From Bacillus tuaregi (GTDB lineage Bacteria; Bacillota; Bacilli; Bacillales; Cytobacillaceae): a stretch of DNA of 64,000 nucleotides. Positions 51,917 to 61,953 of the stretch are shown one piece after another. The stretch is from the NCBI RefSeq assembly GCF_900104575.1, contig NZ_LT629731.1, forward strand, positions 4,226,712 through 4,290,711, in the 5' to 3' direction. Under the pieces are notes generated by a model. That model had not been told where the DNA came from and searched no databases. It saw only the letters and a program-made list of their open reading frames with translations. The translations under genes and the position numbers were made by a program. Every line of letters starts with the position of its first letter. Position 1 is the stretch's first letter.

Positions 51917-51983
51917 CCTCACAAAAAAGGCTTTTAATTAAAGTTCTAAAATAGAAGGAAATCTAATTGTGAAATAAAACATT

Positions 51984-52577
51984 TTACCAATCACCTATTT
52001 TATCTAATTTTGAAAATGCCTCAGAATTTACTACAAGTTTTCCTTCACTCTTATTAATTAAGTTAAAACCAACAAGATATACATTAATTCTACTCATTTG
52101 AACTCTATTTGTATGTTTTGCTCTCTTTCCATATCTTTCTTCATATAGGGCTACCCATTCATTAAATAAATCTTTATTATATTTTGGCGCATTCTTATGA
52201 ATTAGGTATAAAAGTTCTAAAAATCCAAAGTAACTATAAATAAAACCTTTAGATAAATAACTTATATCTTTAGTTTGCAGGTAATTTTCACTCATATTAG
52301 TCAATTTAACTATCTTATTACTTTGCCTTAGTAGATTTGCTCTTTCTAATATAGGTCTAACGTTAAATGCTGTATTAAAGGAAACTCCAAAAGTTTCCAT
52401 TATTATAGTTGTTAATTGTTCATGATTAATTTCTTCATGCTCTTTTACTATTAGTAAGATTGCCTCTATATCCTCAACTAAAGTGTCATTCTTTCTTGGA
52501 ATTGCTAATATTGATTTATACCTATCAACAGATTCTTCTATATCATTTTTTATTTTAGTTAGTATTAAATTTGTCAT
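51984..52577 (-). CDS. Winged-helix protein of unknown function
   Basis: A 197-residue protein with AGGGTGGGG before the ATG. EDIEAILLIVKEHEEINHEQ, LTTIIMETFGVSFNTAFNVR and PILERANLLRQSNKIVKLT (about 34-95) form a likely winged helix; the C-terminal half is helical (FIYSYFGFLELLYLIHKN). It has no catalytic motif. Placed between DUF4365 and the PHP-ATPase, it may regulate the island or be a DNA-sensing subunit. Confidence 0.5.
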   Translation of the reverse strand: MTNLILTKIKNDIEESVDRYKSILAIPRKNDTLVEDIEAILLIVKEHEEINHEQLTTIIMETFGVSFNTAFNVRPILERANLLRQSNKIVKLTNMSENYLQTKDISYLSKGFIYSYFGFLELLYLIHKNAPKYNKDLFNEWVALYEERYGKRAKHTNRVQMSRINVYLVGFNLINKSEGKLVVNSEAFSKLDKIGDW

Positions 52578-52826
52578 TATTCCCCACCCTCACGTACTTA
52601 CTAAAATCCATACTATCCTGATTAATATTTCAAATTTTTGTACAATTTTTAGCAGTCAAAATTCTGCATAGACCACTAATGACAAAAGCAATCCAAGTTA
52701 TAAATATGTGATATTCAAATATAGTTATCACTAATCAATGTAAAAAGCATAATAGACATATATTTATACTCGAATTTATTATTCTTTAACTGTACTATAT
52801 ATCCTTTTTAATTATCAATATAATAA

Positions 52827-52855
52827 TGTCGAATATAGTCGGTGCCTGTTATAAT
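52827..52855 (+). promoter_or_regulatory. Probable promoter of the PHP-ATPase gene
   Basis: TGTCGA (52827-52832) and TATAAT (52850-52855) are 17 bp apart. The predicted transcript begins about 25 nt before the GTG start, which supports choosing that start over an upstream in-frame ATG lying inside the promoter. The rest of 52,578-52,826 has no visible gene. Confidence 0.5.
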
Positions 52856-52885
52856 TTTCCTATAAGTCTATTAGGAGGGTTTTAT

Positions 52886-55501
52886 GTGAATAGTTATTTT
52901 GCGAAATTTTACAAGTGTGCATTACAAGTAAATCCTTTTGATTATATTAAATATAGAGGGAAAGAACATTCCTTTACTGAAGAAGAATATAATCACAGTA
53001 TTTACGAAAATTGTATTAAAGAAGGCATTAAGGTTGTTGGACTTGCTAATCACGGTGATGTTCAAAATTCAAAGTCTCTCAGAAATTACCTACAAGAAAG
53101 AGATATTGTCGTTTTTCCCGGTTTTGAAATCTCCACTTCAGAGAGAGTACATATTGTATGCCTGTTTGATGAAAGTACGAATGAACTCCAATTAGAAAGG
53201 TATCTTGGCTCCTTAGAACTTACTGATACAAACGACGGTATTTCACCAAGTAAATTAAGTTTTATCCAAATTGCACAAAAGATAGAAGAATTGGGTGGTT
53301 TTTGGTATGCCGCCCATGTAACACAAGATAATGGCGTATTGAAACTTCATCAATACCCTATTTGGCAATCTAGATTTTTAAAAGCGGCACAAATTCCAGC
53401 AAAACGTCATGAAGTAGAAGACAAATTTATTAATATTTTAAAGAATAAAGACCCCAACTACAAAAAAGACACATCCTTTGCTTTGATAAATGCAAAAGAC
53501 GTAAGTAAACCTGAAGATATATTAATAGAGACTGCAAGTTGTCTGGTTAAAATGTCTGAACCAAATTTCAAATCTTTTAAATTAGCCTTTCAAGATCCTG
53601 AAGCAAGAGTAAGACTTACTTCTGATTTAAATGAGGTTCATCAAACTTCAATTGATCAAATAAATATTTTTGGGGGTTATCTCGATGATTTTGAGATAAA
53701 ATTATCACCTAATTTAAATACCATTATTGGTGGACGCGGTACTGGTAAATCCACATTGATTGAATTAATTAGATACGCACTAGACCAAAAACCTAAAGGA
53801 AAAGACGCCAAAAAGACATTTGATAATATTATAGAGGCAAATCTTGGTGCGGGTGGTAGAGTAGAACTTTTGGTAACCTCACATAAGCAATTTGGTAAAC
53901 AGTTTAAAATAATTAAACGGTTCAACAGTCCTATCGCTATTATGAATCTTGATGGTACAAAGTCAAAACTAGAAATACATGACATTCTTCCTAACATTGA
54001 GATATATAGCCAAAACGAAGTTGTTGAGATAACTGACAGTGAAAATGCAAAATTACAAATTTTAAATCGCTTTTTGGGTAAGCATAACAGTTTTGAACAG
54101 GCTAAAGAGGAGAAAAAAGGTAGTTTAAGGAAAAATGCATCTCTCCTTTTAGAAAAATTAGAACGATTTGATGAACTATCTTCCAAGATAAATAAACTAC
54201 CGAGTTTAAAGGAAAAACAAAGAACCTACGACGAACTTGGTATATCACAAAAATTGAATATTCAAGGACAAATAACAACTGAAGAGAGATATATCCTAAC
54301 TTGTAAAGAAAATATAAAAAAACATTCTCTTCAGATTCAAAAAGCAGCAATCCCTTTTAATGATGAGTTTATTGAAAAGACCAAAAATGGTAGTATTTTT
54401 AAAGATTTGAAGCGGGAAATTAATGATTTCAACGAGCGGATTGAGCACCTTCTAGCCCAATACACTGACATAAAATTATCTACTTTAACTGCCCTTGATT
54501 CTTTAAGTGAGAAATGGCTAGTTGAAAAACAAGGTGCTGAAGTTGAAATTAAAAAAGCAATAAAATCATTAGGGGATCTAAATGGACAGAATGGTCAAGA
54601 TATTGCGAAAGAATATTCCAATACTTTGGAACAAATAGCGAGCATAGAACCTCTTACTCAAGAACTCTCGCTATTAGAACAGGAAATTAGTGATTTAGAA
54701 TATGAAAGGGATAACTTAAGAGAACAATTAAATGTTATAAAAGATACAGAACTTGACACGCTTAGAAAAGCAGTAAAAAAAATCAACAATAAAAAGTTAC
54801 AGGGTAAAGTTAAAATAGAAATATATCCTAAGAAAAATCGAGATTTTTTAATAAACTTCTTAGCACAAGAAAAAGGTCTCGGAGTTCAGGGGCTGAAGTG
54901 GCTTGAAGAGATAGAAACTTTTGATATAACTAGTTTTATAGAAAATGTCAAAAATGGTAAAGATGCTTTATATAACGCTTACAAGTCATATGGTTTACAG
55001 CAAAATAGAGCAGAAATTATATCAGCAATGAGCAAAGAACGGATTTTAGAATTGGAGATTATTGATTTACCAAATATTATTGACATACAACTCAATGTAT
55101 CCTCAGGTAAAGAGGAAAAATATAAGTCTTTAGATAAATTATCAAAAGGACAACAATGTACAGCAGTGTTAAATATACTTATGTTAGAAAATGAAGATCC
55201 TTTAATTGTAGACCAACCAGAAGATAATCTGGATAATGCATATATTGCAAATAATTTAGTAAAAGGTTTAAGGGAACTAAAAATTAATAGACAATTTTTA
55301 TTTGCAACTCATAATGCTAATCTTCCTGTTTTTGGAGATGCGGAACTAATTGGTGTAATGGAAGAAAACGAAGGTACAGGCTGCGTCAATGAAGAGTGTT
55401 TAGGTTCAGTTGATAATAACTACGTAAAAGAAGCAGTTGTAAATACATTAGAAGGCGGAAGTATGGCCTTTATCATGCGGAAAGAAAAATATAACATATA
55501 A
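52886..55501 (+). CDS. TrlF-like PHP-domain/SMC-like ATPase
   Basis: About 871 residues. I place the start at GTG 52886 after TAGGAGGGT. An N-terminal PHP-like region has FYKCALQVNPFDYIKYRGKE (8-27), LANHGDV near 54, FPGFEIS near 78 and AAHV near 143; the usual HxH of PHP motif I reads QxN, which I believe is normal for this family but have not checked. The ATPase has Walker A IGGRGTGKST (281-290), a long coiled-coil middle, signature LSKGQQ near 770 and Walker B LIVDQPEDNLD near 792. Family members sit in defence islands and probably act on nucleic acid after sensing phage. No damage seen. Confidence 0.85.
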   Translation: MNSYFAKFYKCALQVNPFDYIKYRGKEHSFTEEEYNHSIYENCIKEGIKVVGLANHGDVQNSKSLRNYLQERDIVVFPGFEISTSERVHIVCLFDESTNELQLERYLGSLELTDTNDGISPSKLSFIQIAQKIEELGGFWYAAHVTQDNGVLKLHQYPIWQSRFLKAAQIPAKRHEVEDKFINILKNKDPNYKKDTSFALINAKDVSKPEDILIETASCLVKMSEPNFKSFKLAFQDPEARVRLTSDLNEVHQTSIDQINIFGGYLDDFEIKLSPNLNTIIGGRGTGKSTLIELIRYALDQKPKGKDAKKTFDNIIEANLGAGGRVELLVTSHKQFGKQFKIIKRFNSPIAIMNLDGTKSKLEIHDILPNIEIYSQNEVVEITDSENAKLQILNRFLGKHNSFEQAKEEKKGSLRKNASLLLEKLERFDELSSKINKLPSLKEKQRTYDELGISQKLNIQGQITTEERYILTCKENIKKHSLQIQKAAIPFNDEFIEKTKNGSIFKDLKREINDFNERIEHLLAQYTDIKLSTLTALDSLSEKWLVEKQGAEVEIKKAIKSLGDLNGQNGQDIAKEYSNTLEQIASIEPLTQELSLLEQEISDLEYERDNLREQLNVIKDTELDTLRKAVKKINNKKLQGKVKIEIYPKKNRDFLINFLAQEKGLGVQGLKWLEEIETFDITSFIENVKNGKDALYNAYKSYGLQQNRAEIISAMSKERILELEIIDLPNIIDIQLNVSSGKEEKYKSLDKLSKGQQCTAVLNILMLENEDPLIVDQPEDNLDNAYIANNLVKGLRELKINRQFLFATHNANLPVFGDAELIGVMEENEGTGCVNEECLGSVDNNYVKEAVVNTLEGGSMAFIMRKEKYNI

Positions 55502-55507
55502 TACTAT

Positions 55508-55535
55508 AATCCCTCTAAATCTAATTAGAGGGATT
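55508..55535. terminator. Shared bidirectional terminator
   Basis: AATCCCTCTA and TAGAGGGATT form a 10-bp perfect stem (loop AATCTAAT-like) between convergent genes; it touches the stop codon of the leftward gene. Confidence 0.8.
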
Positions 55536-56512
55536 CATTCTCTATATTTATATGCAAGATTAATGTATGGCTCAATTTGACAGAAGTTCTTTACCCACTC
55601 AAGACGTATATATGCTTCATGTGGATACTTTGTATATTCATAATCCTTTCTTGGATATTTAATACCTATTTCTTTATCTATCTTGTCTTGAATTTCTAAA
55701 CCTAACCTTAAATCCTTCTCTCCAATATGGAGTATTAAACATCTTTGTCTTGCAGTTGTTAGAGTAGCAAACTTTGTTTTCCCCACCCTTTTGTAGCCTA
55801 TTCCATTACTTGTCCCTGCATCTACAACATTAAATTCTTCATTAGCCCAAATATAAGCATCTATTTTTCTTGCAAGTTCTCTTGCTTTTGATTTCTCAAA
55901 CTTCAAAAAAAAATATTCTTTTGACTTTTGCTTGTCACCTATACTATTAATGTTACAAAACTCCTCAAACTGAAATAATAAAAAGCAGGTAACTAAATCA
56001 TTTTTCCTTTCAAAGCATTGACTTTGCTTCTTAAAGAAGTTCCTAATTTCTTTCCACGTTATGATTATTGGTTTATTTTTTACTATTTGTTCATTTGCAA
56101 AGTTCTTTTTATGCCTATTTAATTGCTCTTGTTCTAAATATGAGTTAAAACCTATTTTGTTTTCAATCAATAGAGAAACACTATCAGAGATTATTGCTCC
56201 ATCAGGTATACCATATTTCTTAGACGCTCCTGCCTTTAATATGTTACTTTCTGCAATTCCGACTACTGCAGCAATTGATGAAACATTTGAGAGTGCTGAA
56301 CTTAATTGATAACGGTATTCACAATTCTCCATATAAGCGCCTTCAATCCCTAACATCTTTATAAAAGATGTAGTCAACTCAGGAGATGAATGTTGTAATA
56401 CATTTAAAAATGCTTTTGTTACATTATTTTCAACCTGAAGTATATGTGTCTCTTCGGAACTGTTTTTAGTCTGTCCCCTATAGTAATGAAATATATTTTG
56501 GTAAATAGACAT
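55535..56512 (-). CDS. PD-(D/E)XK-like nuclease of defence island 2
   Basis: A 325-residue protein. YGIPDGAIISDSVSLLIENK (about 98-117) is a clean P-D-x(11)-E-x-K core. The C-terminal half has helices and GIKYPRKDYEYTKYPHEAYI and is not recognised. Such single-domain nucleases act as restriction-like effectors. The ribosome binding site is weak (AAGAGTG). It is convergent with the PHP-ATPase gene, so it is likely a separate unit. Confidence 0.65.
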   Translation of the reverse strand: MSIYQNIFHYYRGQTKNSSEETHILQVENNVTKAFLNVLQHSSPELTTSFIKMLGIEGAYMENCEYRYQLSSALSNVSSIAAVVGIAESNILKAGASKKYGIPDGAIISDSVSLLIENKIGFNSYLEQEQLNRHKKNFANEQIVKNKPIIITWKEIRNFFKKQSQCFERKNDLVTCFLLFQFEEFCNINSIGDKQKSKEYFFLKFEKSKARELARKIDAYIWANEEFNVVDAGTSNGIGYKRVGKTKFATLTTARQRCLILHIGEKDLRLGLEIQDKIDKEIGIKYPRKDYEYTKYPHEAYIRLEWVKNFCQIEPYINLAYKYRE

Positions 56513-56604
56513 ATTTTCACTCTTTCTTCGAATCTTTAATCTGCTTTATACCTTTTCTAGATATGAAAGGTATTGAAATACAGTTTAGTTCTTTACATTA
56601 GAGT

Positions 56605-57249
56605 TTAGGTTCCAATTAGTTCAGTAAACCAATAGTCACCATATGAATCCCAGTTGAAAAAGTAATCTTTATTAAGGGTAAAATCAATACCATACCCTCC
56701 AACAGGCGTTGAAAAGTTGGCACCTGAATTTATTCTTGTGCCATCAGATATATCATAAGCCCAACACTTTGCATTCTTATTTAAAGGATAAACTGATGTT
56801 CTGTAATTAGACATAACTAAACTTATACCTATATCAGCAATATTTTGACTGCAATATTGTTCAAGTAAAAATAGATCATAATAAACATCTTTCATAAAAA
56901 TATCATGTGCTCCTCTTGGTCTTCCTGAAGAGGCAAATTCTTTGTAGCATTTCAACTCTATTGCAATTGTATACGTTGACAAATCCAAATCAGTACCTTT
57001 TATTAATATATCTATTTCTTTTGTTTTACCATTAACAAAGCATGTTGACTCCAATTCTATTTCTATTTTCTGTCTTTCATTAAAAATAATTAGCGGTATG
57101 AATTGTTGCAGAATATATGCATACTTTAATTGCATTGATGCCTCTTTATTAATTTTTATTAACCCACTTCCAACTTTTTGAGAAAATATTTTCCATGAGT
57201 AACTAACAATACCCCTTAACCGTTCAAAAAAGTTCTCGCTTAATACCAT
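56605..57249 (-). CDS. PD-(D/E)XK-like protein
   Basis: A 214-residue protein with AAGGTGAT before the ATG. KTKEIDILIKGTDLDLSTYT followed by IAIELKCYKE (about 75-104) gives D-x(17)-E-x-K with flanking strands, a typical PD-(D/E)XK core. The C-terminal part, CWAYDISDGTRINSG and later, is not recognised. Probably a restriction-like nuclease or a helper of the 325-residue neighbour 92 bp away. Confidence 0.6.
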   Translation of the reverse strand: MVLSENFFERLRGIVSYSWKIFSQKVGSGLIKINKEASMQLKYAYILQQFIPLIIFNERQKIEIELESTCFVNGKTKEIDILIKGTDLDLSTYTIAIELKCYKEFASSGRPRGAHDIFMKDVYYDLFLLEQYCSQNIADIGISLVMSNYRTSVYPLNKNAKCWAYDISDGTRINSGANFSTPVGGYGIDFTLNKDYFFNWDSYGDYWFTELIGT

Positions 57250-57404
57250 TTTATAATCACCTTTTTTAGTAGGATGTTTCCATAATATAACAGGAAATAT
57301 TATTAATTTGAAGTATAAACAATAACCTAATTAGAAGTCACAACTAAAATTTTACTTTATAATTAAATAAAAATCTTTTTATAACCTCGAAAAGGAGAAT
57401 TTTT

Positions 57405-57506
57405 ATGACTCAGCGAAGAGACCACATAATAAATATTCTGGCAAAAAAATATTATGAATTTCTTTGTTGTCTTAAATATAATGAATCAGTGAATTTTAAT
57501 TTCTAA
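57405..57506 (+). CDS. 33-residue ORF with strong ribosome binding site
   Basis: AAAAGGAG lies eight bases before the ATG. It reads MTQRRDHIINILAKKYYEFL and ends after 13 more residues. The opening looks like the first helix of a regulator that has lost the rest, so it may be a gene remnant. The rest of the 570-bp gap (57,250-57,816) shows no gene or repeat. Confidence 0.35.
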   Translation: MTQRRDHIINILAKKYYEFLCCLKYNESVNFNF

Positions 57507-57816
57507 AGGAAAAAATATCAATCATTTTAAGCGTTTTATTTAGGACGCAATATCCATCACTTAATCATGTTCAAAAGTGATTCTAGAGCCATTTAAAAGA
57601 ATAATTTTTAAAGGATTATATTCCTAATATAACGCAAAAAAGACAGGTTATTTACCTATCTTTTTTTACGATAATAGTATTTAGTAATTTGTAGTATAAG
57701 GTTGATACCAGAGGAGCGGGATCTTTTAGTCAACTATGTTTATAGATATTTCTCCCATGAGATCATTCTAATCTGTCTTTAGTTCATCATTTATATCTAC
57801 AATTTTTGCTATTCAC

Positions 57817-58188
57817 CTAATATTTACTTAACATTTCTTTTTGGTAATCAATTATGCTGTAGATATAATTAAGTTCCTCTAAATTACAGTAATACTTATG
57901 TCCATCTTCAACAGAGATTTGCACAGGATAGTGTTCACTTGACTTATCTACTTTTACATCAATAAAACCATAAACTCCTGAATGGACAATGTCACAAATA
58001 TCCTCAACGTAAAAGTTTCTAAGAACCATTATCAAATCCCTCCTGTTAAGAATGAATTCTTCTAAATCACCACCAGTATGAAGTTCTAATAGCACCGTAT
58101 TGCCTGTTGCATATGTTATAGTTACCCTTGATGCACTATTATAAAAATCATTAATTTCTACTAATTCTTCTACACTTAATTTAAGCAA
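57817..58188 (-). CDS. Hypothetical 123-residue protein
   Basis: Starts at TTG 58188 with AAGGAGGTGG eight bases upstream (the frame is open to GTG 58197). Beta-rich: ASRVTITYATGNTVLLELHT, GVYGFIDVKVDKSSEHYPVQ, ISVEDGHKYYCNLEELNYIY. Acidic overall. Not recognised; possibly a small immunity- or anti-restriction-type protein, which is speculation. Confidence 0.5.
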   Translation of the reverse strand: MLKLSVEELVEINDFYNSASRVTITYATGNTVLLELHTGGDLEEFILNRRDLIMVLRNFYVEDICDIVHSGVYGFIDVKVDKSSEHYPVQISVEDGHKYYCNLEELNYIYSIIDYQKEMLSKY

Positions 58189-58302
58189 TATTACCACCTC
58201 CTTTACCCTTTACTTCAAGATTAAGTCGATTATTACTGCATTTTTAGAACAAGAATTTTATCAACACATTCGGGAATTTAATCAATTAAAAAGACAAGGA
58301 TT

Positions 58303-58668
58303 TCACTCCTCGTCTTCTTTCAAATAAATAGGATTCAATTTTTCAGCCAGTTTTAGACACTCGAAAATCGCATCATCAACTAGAATGTACTCGCTCAAAA
58401 TGGCATCTATATTTTGCTTAAGACCTTCAAAGGTTGCAAAAACATTGTCTCTAATCTCTGTATTGAAAACTTCGGTTAAAGAATTCTCTTTATTAACCTT
58501 TGCTAGCCTTTTGTCGAACACAAATAAAAAGTACTGATATTGAGCGAACCCCTTGTACTGCTTCCAGTTGATTTTTTTAAAGCGTGTAATAATAAATTGA
58601 TAATCTTCGTGATGGAATTCAACAATTTCATTTTCCATTGGTTTTCTTGAGTGATTTGTTTGCTGCAA
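58303..58668 (-). CDS. Hypothetical protein, paralogue of the 44.8-kb gene
   Basis: About 121 residues. The start is placed at TTG 58668 because the upstream AATGGAGGAGATACAC matches the region before its paralogue. NEIVEFHHEDYQFIITRFKK and ILSEYILVDDAIFECLKLAE are the two conserved blocks. ATG at 58,623-58,636 is an alternative start. Function unknown. Together the paralogues bracket about 13 kb of restriction and nuclease genes. Confidence 0.6.
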   Translation of the reverse strand: MQQTNHSRKPMENEIVEFHHEDYQFIITRFKKINWKQYKGFAQYQYFLFVFDKRLAKVNKENSLTEVFNTEIRDNVFATFEGLKQNIDAILSEYILVDDAIFECLKLAEKLNPIYLKEDEE

Positions 58669-58910
58669 GTGTATCTCCTCCATTATCTTATGAAAATTTA
58701 TACATGACGACTCTTCCAGATAATGAAGGAAAAACCTTGATTTTTGAAATGAATTTACAAATTGCTTAAAATTGATTTTCCAGCAATATTTCAACCCTTT
58801 AAGACCTTTATGCCGGGTTTATTTTTTAGTTATTTCTAGCAGAAAAGAAATAGGTATTTATACCTATCCATCGTTCTAAACCATTTTTACTTTCTAGTAT
58901 TCTTAGCAAA

Positions 58911-59426
58911 TTAAATAACGAGCATGAAATTATCAATTTTATCTTCAATATCATATTTATCATTTAGGTCTGTATAGTTTTTTAATAGTTTCTGGATTTC
59001 TTCTTTACTCAAAGCATCTAATAAAACATCTTTGAAATCCTGATATTCTTCCTCATCATCTTCCTCAATGTATGTATATTCATCTACATAATCAACTAAA
59101 TCCCATTTTATATACTTTAAAAGTTCCTCTTCGTTATCAAATAAATCCCTGAATCCTACTTTTTCTGCTTGAATTAAAATGTCACCCTCGTTTTCATCAA
59201 AAATAGTTATGGAAAAACCATTATCTTCAAGGTGTTTATATAGTTGGAACGGGGACAGTTCATTGAATTGATTTAATGGGAAATCATATTCATCTACTCC
59301 TGAAACAGTATTCAAACCTACCCGATAGCATCTTCCCTCCTCAGTAATTACAATTTTTTGTCCATGGACTCCATGAATGTATTCTAAAATGAAATCTTTA
59401 CTATCCTTTATTTTAATTTCTTTCAT
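58911..59426 (-). CDS. Hypothetical acidic protein
   Basis: A 171-residue protein, GGAGGAT before the ATG. Very acidic (YTYIEEDDEEEYQDFKDVLL, FDNEEELLKYIKWDLVDYVD). N-terminal strands (KDFILEYIHGVHGQKIVITE) suggest a small beta domain. Acidic proteins in such places can mimic DNA and inhibit restriction enzymes, but nothing specific supports that here. Confidence 0.5.
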   Translation of the reverse strand: MKEIKIKDSKDFILEYIHGVHGQKIVITEEGRCYRVGLNTVSGVDEYDFPLNQFNELSPFQLYKHLEDNGFSITIFDENEGDILIQAEKVGFRDLFDNEEELLKYIKWDLVDYVDEYTYIEEDDEEEYQDFKDVLLDALSKEEIQKLLKNYTDLNDKYDIEDKIDNFMLVI

Positions 59427-59936
59427 AATATATCATCCTCCTTTTCTGGCCGTTTACACGGGTGTTCACCTTCCCATCGTGTAACTGTACGTTCGTTCCC
59501 GTATTCCCCTAATGTATAATTAAACGTCCTCCACCTCCTTTTTTTAATGTGGAAAATAACTCCGTATTAGGAACGGAACTGGTTACTTTTTTTATCAATT
59601 TGTTCACTAAGTTAGTTGTATCATAAATTCCAAAAGACAATATCGATATAAATAGAAATTCTTGATGGGATATTTTCATTTGGCTATTATATTAAATCGT
59701 GAAAATAGTGAAATTAAATATCTTATTATCAATATCTATTTTTATCAGGAAACGCCATTTAAAAGGGGGTTATTTTTAATCCTATACAATCATATAAGGA
59801 AACCCTTAACTAAAATTATAGAGCCAATTCCCCCTACATTTTTCAGTGATTTAATACTAAATAGACTATTGCAATAAGATATTTAGAATTACTATATATC
59901 AGAACGGATGAAGTAATTTTTGATTAACTAATAATA

Positions 59937-59990
59937 AAAAAGAGCAAGATAGAAAATTACTTCCTAGTCTTACTCTTCTTTCTTACTGTT
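59937..59990 (-). terminator. Intrinsic terminator after tnsD
   Basis: Reading leftward, AGAGTAAGACT pairs with ATCTTGCTCT (imperfect) and is followed by TTTTTTATT. It ends the tns operon. The interval 59,427-59,936 has no gene with a ribosome binding site. Confidence 0.65.
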
Positions 59991-60039
59991 ATAAAATTTA
60001 CTAACCTAACCATGAAAAATTAAAGCGATATATACCTAT

Positions 60040-61947
60040 TTAACGAACCCATAGGCACAAGTTATTCTTCTCAATAATTAATTTTATTGCTTCTTCCTGA
60101 AGGTCTTTCTGGAAGTTTTCCCTAATCCCCGCCTTTCGATATATTCTCCATAAAGATAAATCCTGACCGTCTTTCTCTAACTCTTGTACTGCCCATTGTA
60201 ACCTTCTAATTTGAAAATCCTTAATACTCTCAGTTTTGTCATTCAAATACGCTTTTGTCATTGGTAGTTTATCAAGGTGTTTTTCCAATAATGGTCTAAT
60301 TCCAATTCTACTACCTACTGAACTTATCGTAATACGTACGGGCTTCCCGACAGTCAACATATCATTGACTGCAATTCTTACATTTTCGTAAATTTCCTCG
60401 TCCCGTTGCTCCCAGTCAACCCTATGATTATCGTTGACTGTTGATTTTATTTTAGGGGAGTTTCGATTCAACCAGTTCCTATCATTTCGGTACAGCCATG
60501 TAAACACTCTATTGTTAAGTTGGCGTAATTCTGTTTTACTGCTGTGCGGATACTGTTTTATTAAATTCAGCCATTCTCTTCTGAAACTTTCTTTCTTCTC
60601 AACAGAAGAATCTTCCTCATTGATATTTACAATTTTTTGATCTTCCCCACCTCTTTTTAACCAGTATGTTTTCAAATCTAATTTCTTCGCATATTTTTTG
60701 ACTGTGGCTGGGTCTACAGCCAATTGCCTTGCCGTTTCCCTTAAACTTAGTCTTTGATTAGTAAGTTTCTTTAATTTGTTTTCCCATACAGAGCCAAAAT
60801 GCTTAATCTTTGTTATTTTATATCTGTCTTTTTCTTCACGATCAGGGCCCGTTCTGAGGTAAACAAAGCCGCAATCACATATAAAAACACCAATAGGACT
60901 TTTACTATCTGCACCATACTTTAATTCCATATCGTTAATCACAGGTTTTAAATAATGGCTAGCAGCAGAATTCAAACATGGCCATGGTCTCTCTCCAAAG
61001 GGCTTGTACTCAATTTTTTTATTAAAAATATGTGAAGGAGAAATCCCCAAAAAATGTGTAAATAAAAGATGTCTGATAGGATGGCTTGATTTATTGTTTC
61101 TCCGAATCATTTCATATAGCCAATTACTATTACTATTGAAATCAATGTCGGATTGAACCATTTTTAAAAATCTATGACCATAGAAATTCACGAATGATTC
61201 TAACAACTCCTTTTGTTTTATCCTACCGTTTATATTTGCAATCCCAAGTTCTTTTAGCCTATTGATATACTGTCCTTTAAACCACTTTAATGATTTATTT
61301 TCCATTTTGTTATTTAACAGATAATCAATATCCTGTGCAATATTGATTGCCTTATCCATGATATTGTCAGGGTAATTTAACTTAGGGTAATTTATTTTGC
61401 AAGTTTCTGGAGTGGCTAATCTATAATCATGTTTGTTATAACCCCTAACAGGGACTTGGCTATCATAAAGCGGGGTGTTATGCTCTGGACAAACAAGAAC
61501 TCCCGGTATTTGATGAATTCTATGCCAATACATTTCTCCAAGATTATACATCTCCTCATCGGCACATTTGGGGCAAAATTTAAAGTACTGATTAAACTTA
61601 ACTGAACTTGCCATCAAACCAATTCTATTGTAAATACTGCCCCCCTTGTCCCCAATCATAGATTCCTTAACTTTAGCAGCATGTTCAGAAGGCAGGAAAG
61701 CAGCGTAGAATGGATACAGTGTATGATTTGCAATTAAGTATTCTGGCGTATAATGATGGCCAACAGGAAGGTTTTCCATAATACGATAGATATGAGAAGG
61801 CAAGTCCATTATTGCTGTAATACTGTCCGTACCGTATATATCCTTTTGTGTGGCTTTAATACTGACGTTTCCACTACGAACGTGGTATCTCGCCAAAACG
61901 CTATATAAAAGTTCATCTTTATACGGTACTGGAAAGAAGGTCATCAT
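60040..61947 (-). CDS. tnsD: TnsD/TniQ-family Tn7-like target selector
   Basis: A 635-residue protein, close to the length of long TnsD rather than short TniQ. The TniQ domain (about 1-165) begins FFPVPYKDELLYSVLARYHV and has the zinc motif CPKC (125-128) and CPEH (153-156). A second Cys pair is in FICDCG near 355. A helix-turn-helix LSLRETARQLAVDPATVKKY lies near 395-420, and the long C-terminal region probably reads the attachment site. TnsD binds a fixed att site and recruits TnsC-TnsB. The gene lies 7 bp after tnsC and is last in the operon. No frameshift seen. Confidence 0.9.
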   Translation of the reverse strand: MMTFFPVPYKDELLYSVLARYHVRSGNVSIKATQKDIYGTDSITAIMDLPSHIYRIMENLPVGHHYTPEYLIANHTLYPFYAAFLPSEHAAKVKESMIGDKGGSIYNRIGLMASSVKFNQYFKFCPKCADEEMYNLGEMYWHRIHQIPGVLVCPEHNTPLYDSQVPVRGYNKHDYRLATPETCKINYPKLNYPDNIMDKAINIAQDIDYLLNNKMENKSLKWFKGQYINRLKELGIANINGRIKQKELLESFVNFYGHRFLKMVQSDIDFNSNSNWLYEMIRRNNKSSHPIRHLLFTHFLGISPSHIFNKKIEYKPFGERPWPCLNSAASHYLKPVINDMELKYGADSKSPIGVFICDCGFVYLRTGPDREEKDRYKITKIKHFGSVWENKLKKLTNQRLSLRETARQLAVDPATVKKYAKKLDLKTYWLKRGGEDQKIVNINEEDSSVEKKESFRREWLNLIKQYPHSSKTELRQLNNRVFTWLYRNDRNWLNRNSPKIKSTVNDNHRVDWEQRDEEIYENVRIAVNDMLTVGKPVRITISSVGSRIGIRPLLEKHLDKLPMTKAYLNDKTESIKDFQIRRLQWAVQELEKDGQDLSLWRIYRKAGIRENFQKDLQEEAIKLIIEKNNLCLWVR

Positions 61948-61953
61948 TTCACA

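Noticed and set aside
59662-59877. 71-codon open frame on the plus strand before tnsD
   Set aside because: No ribosome binding site and A/T-driven composition.
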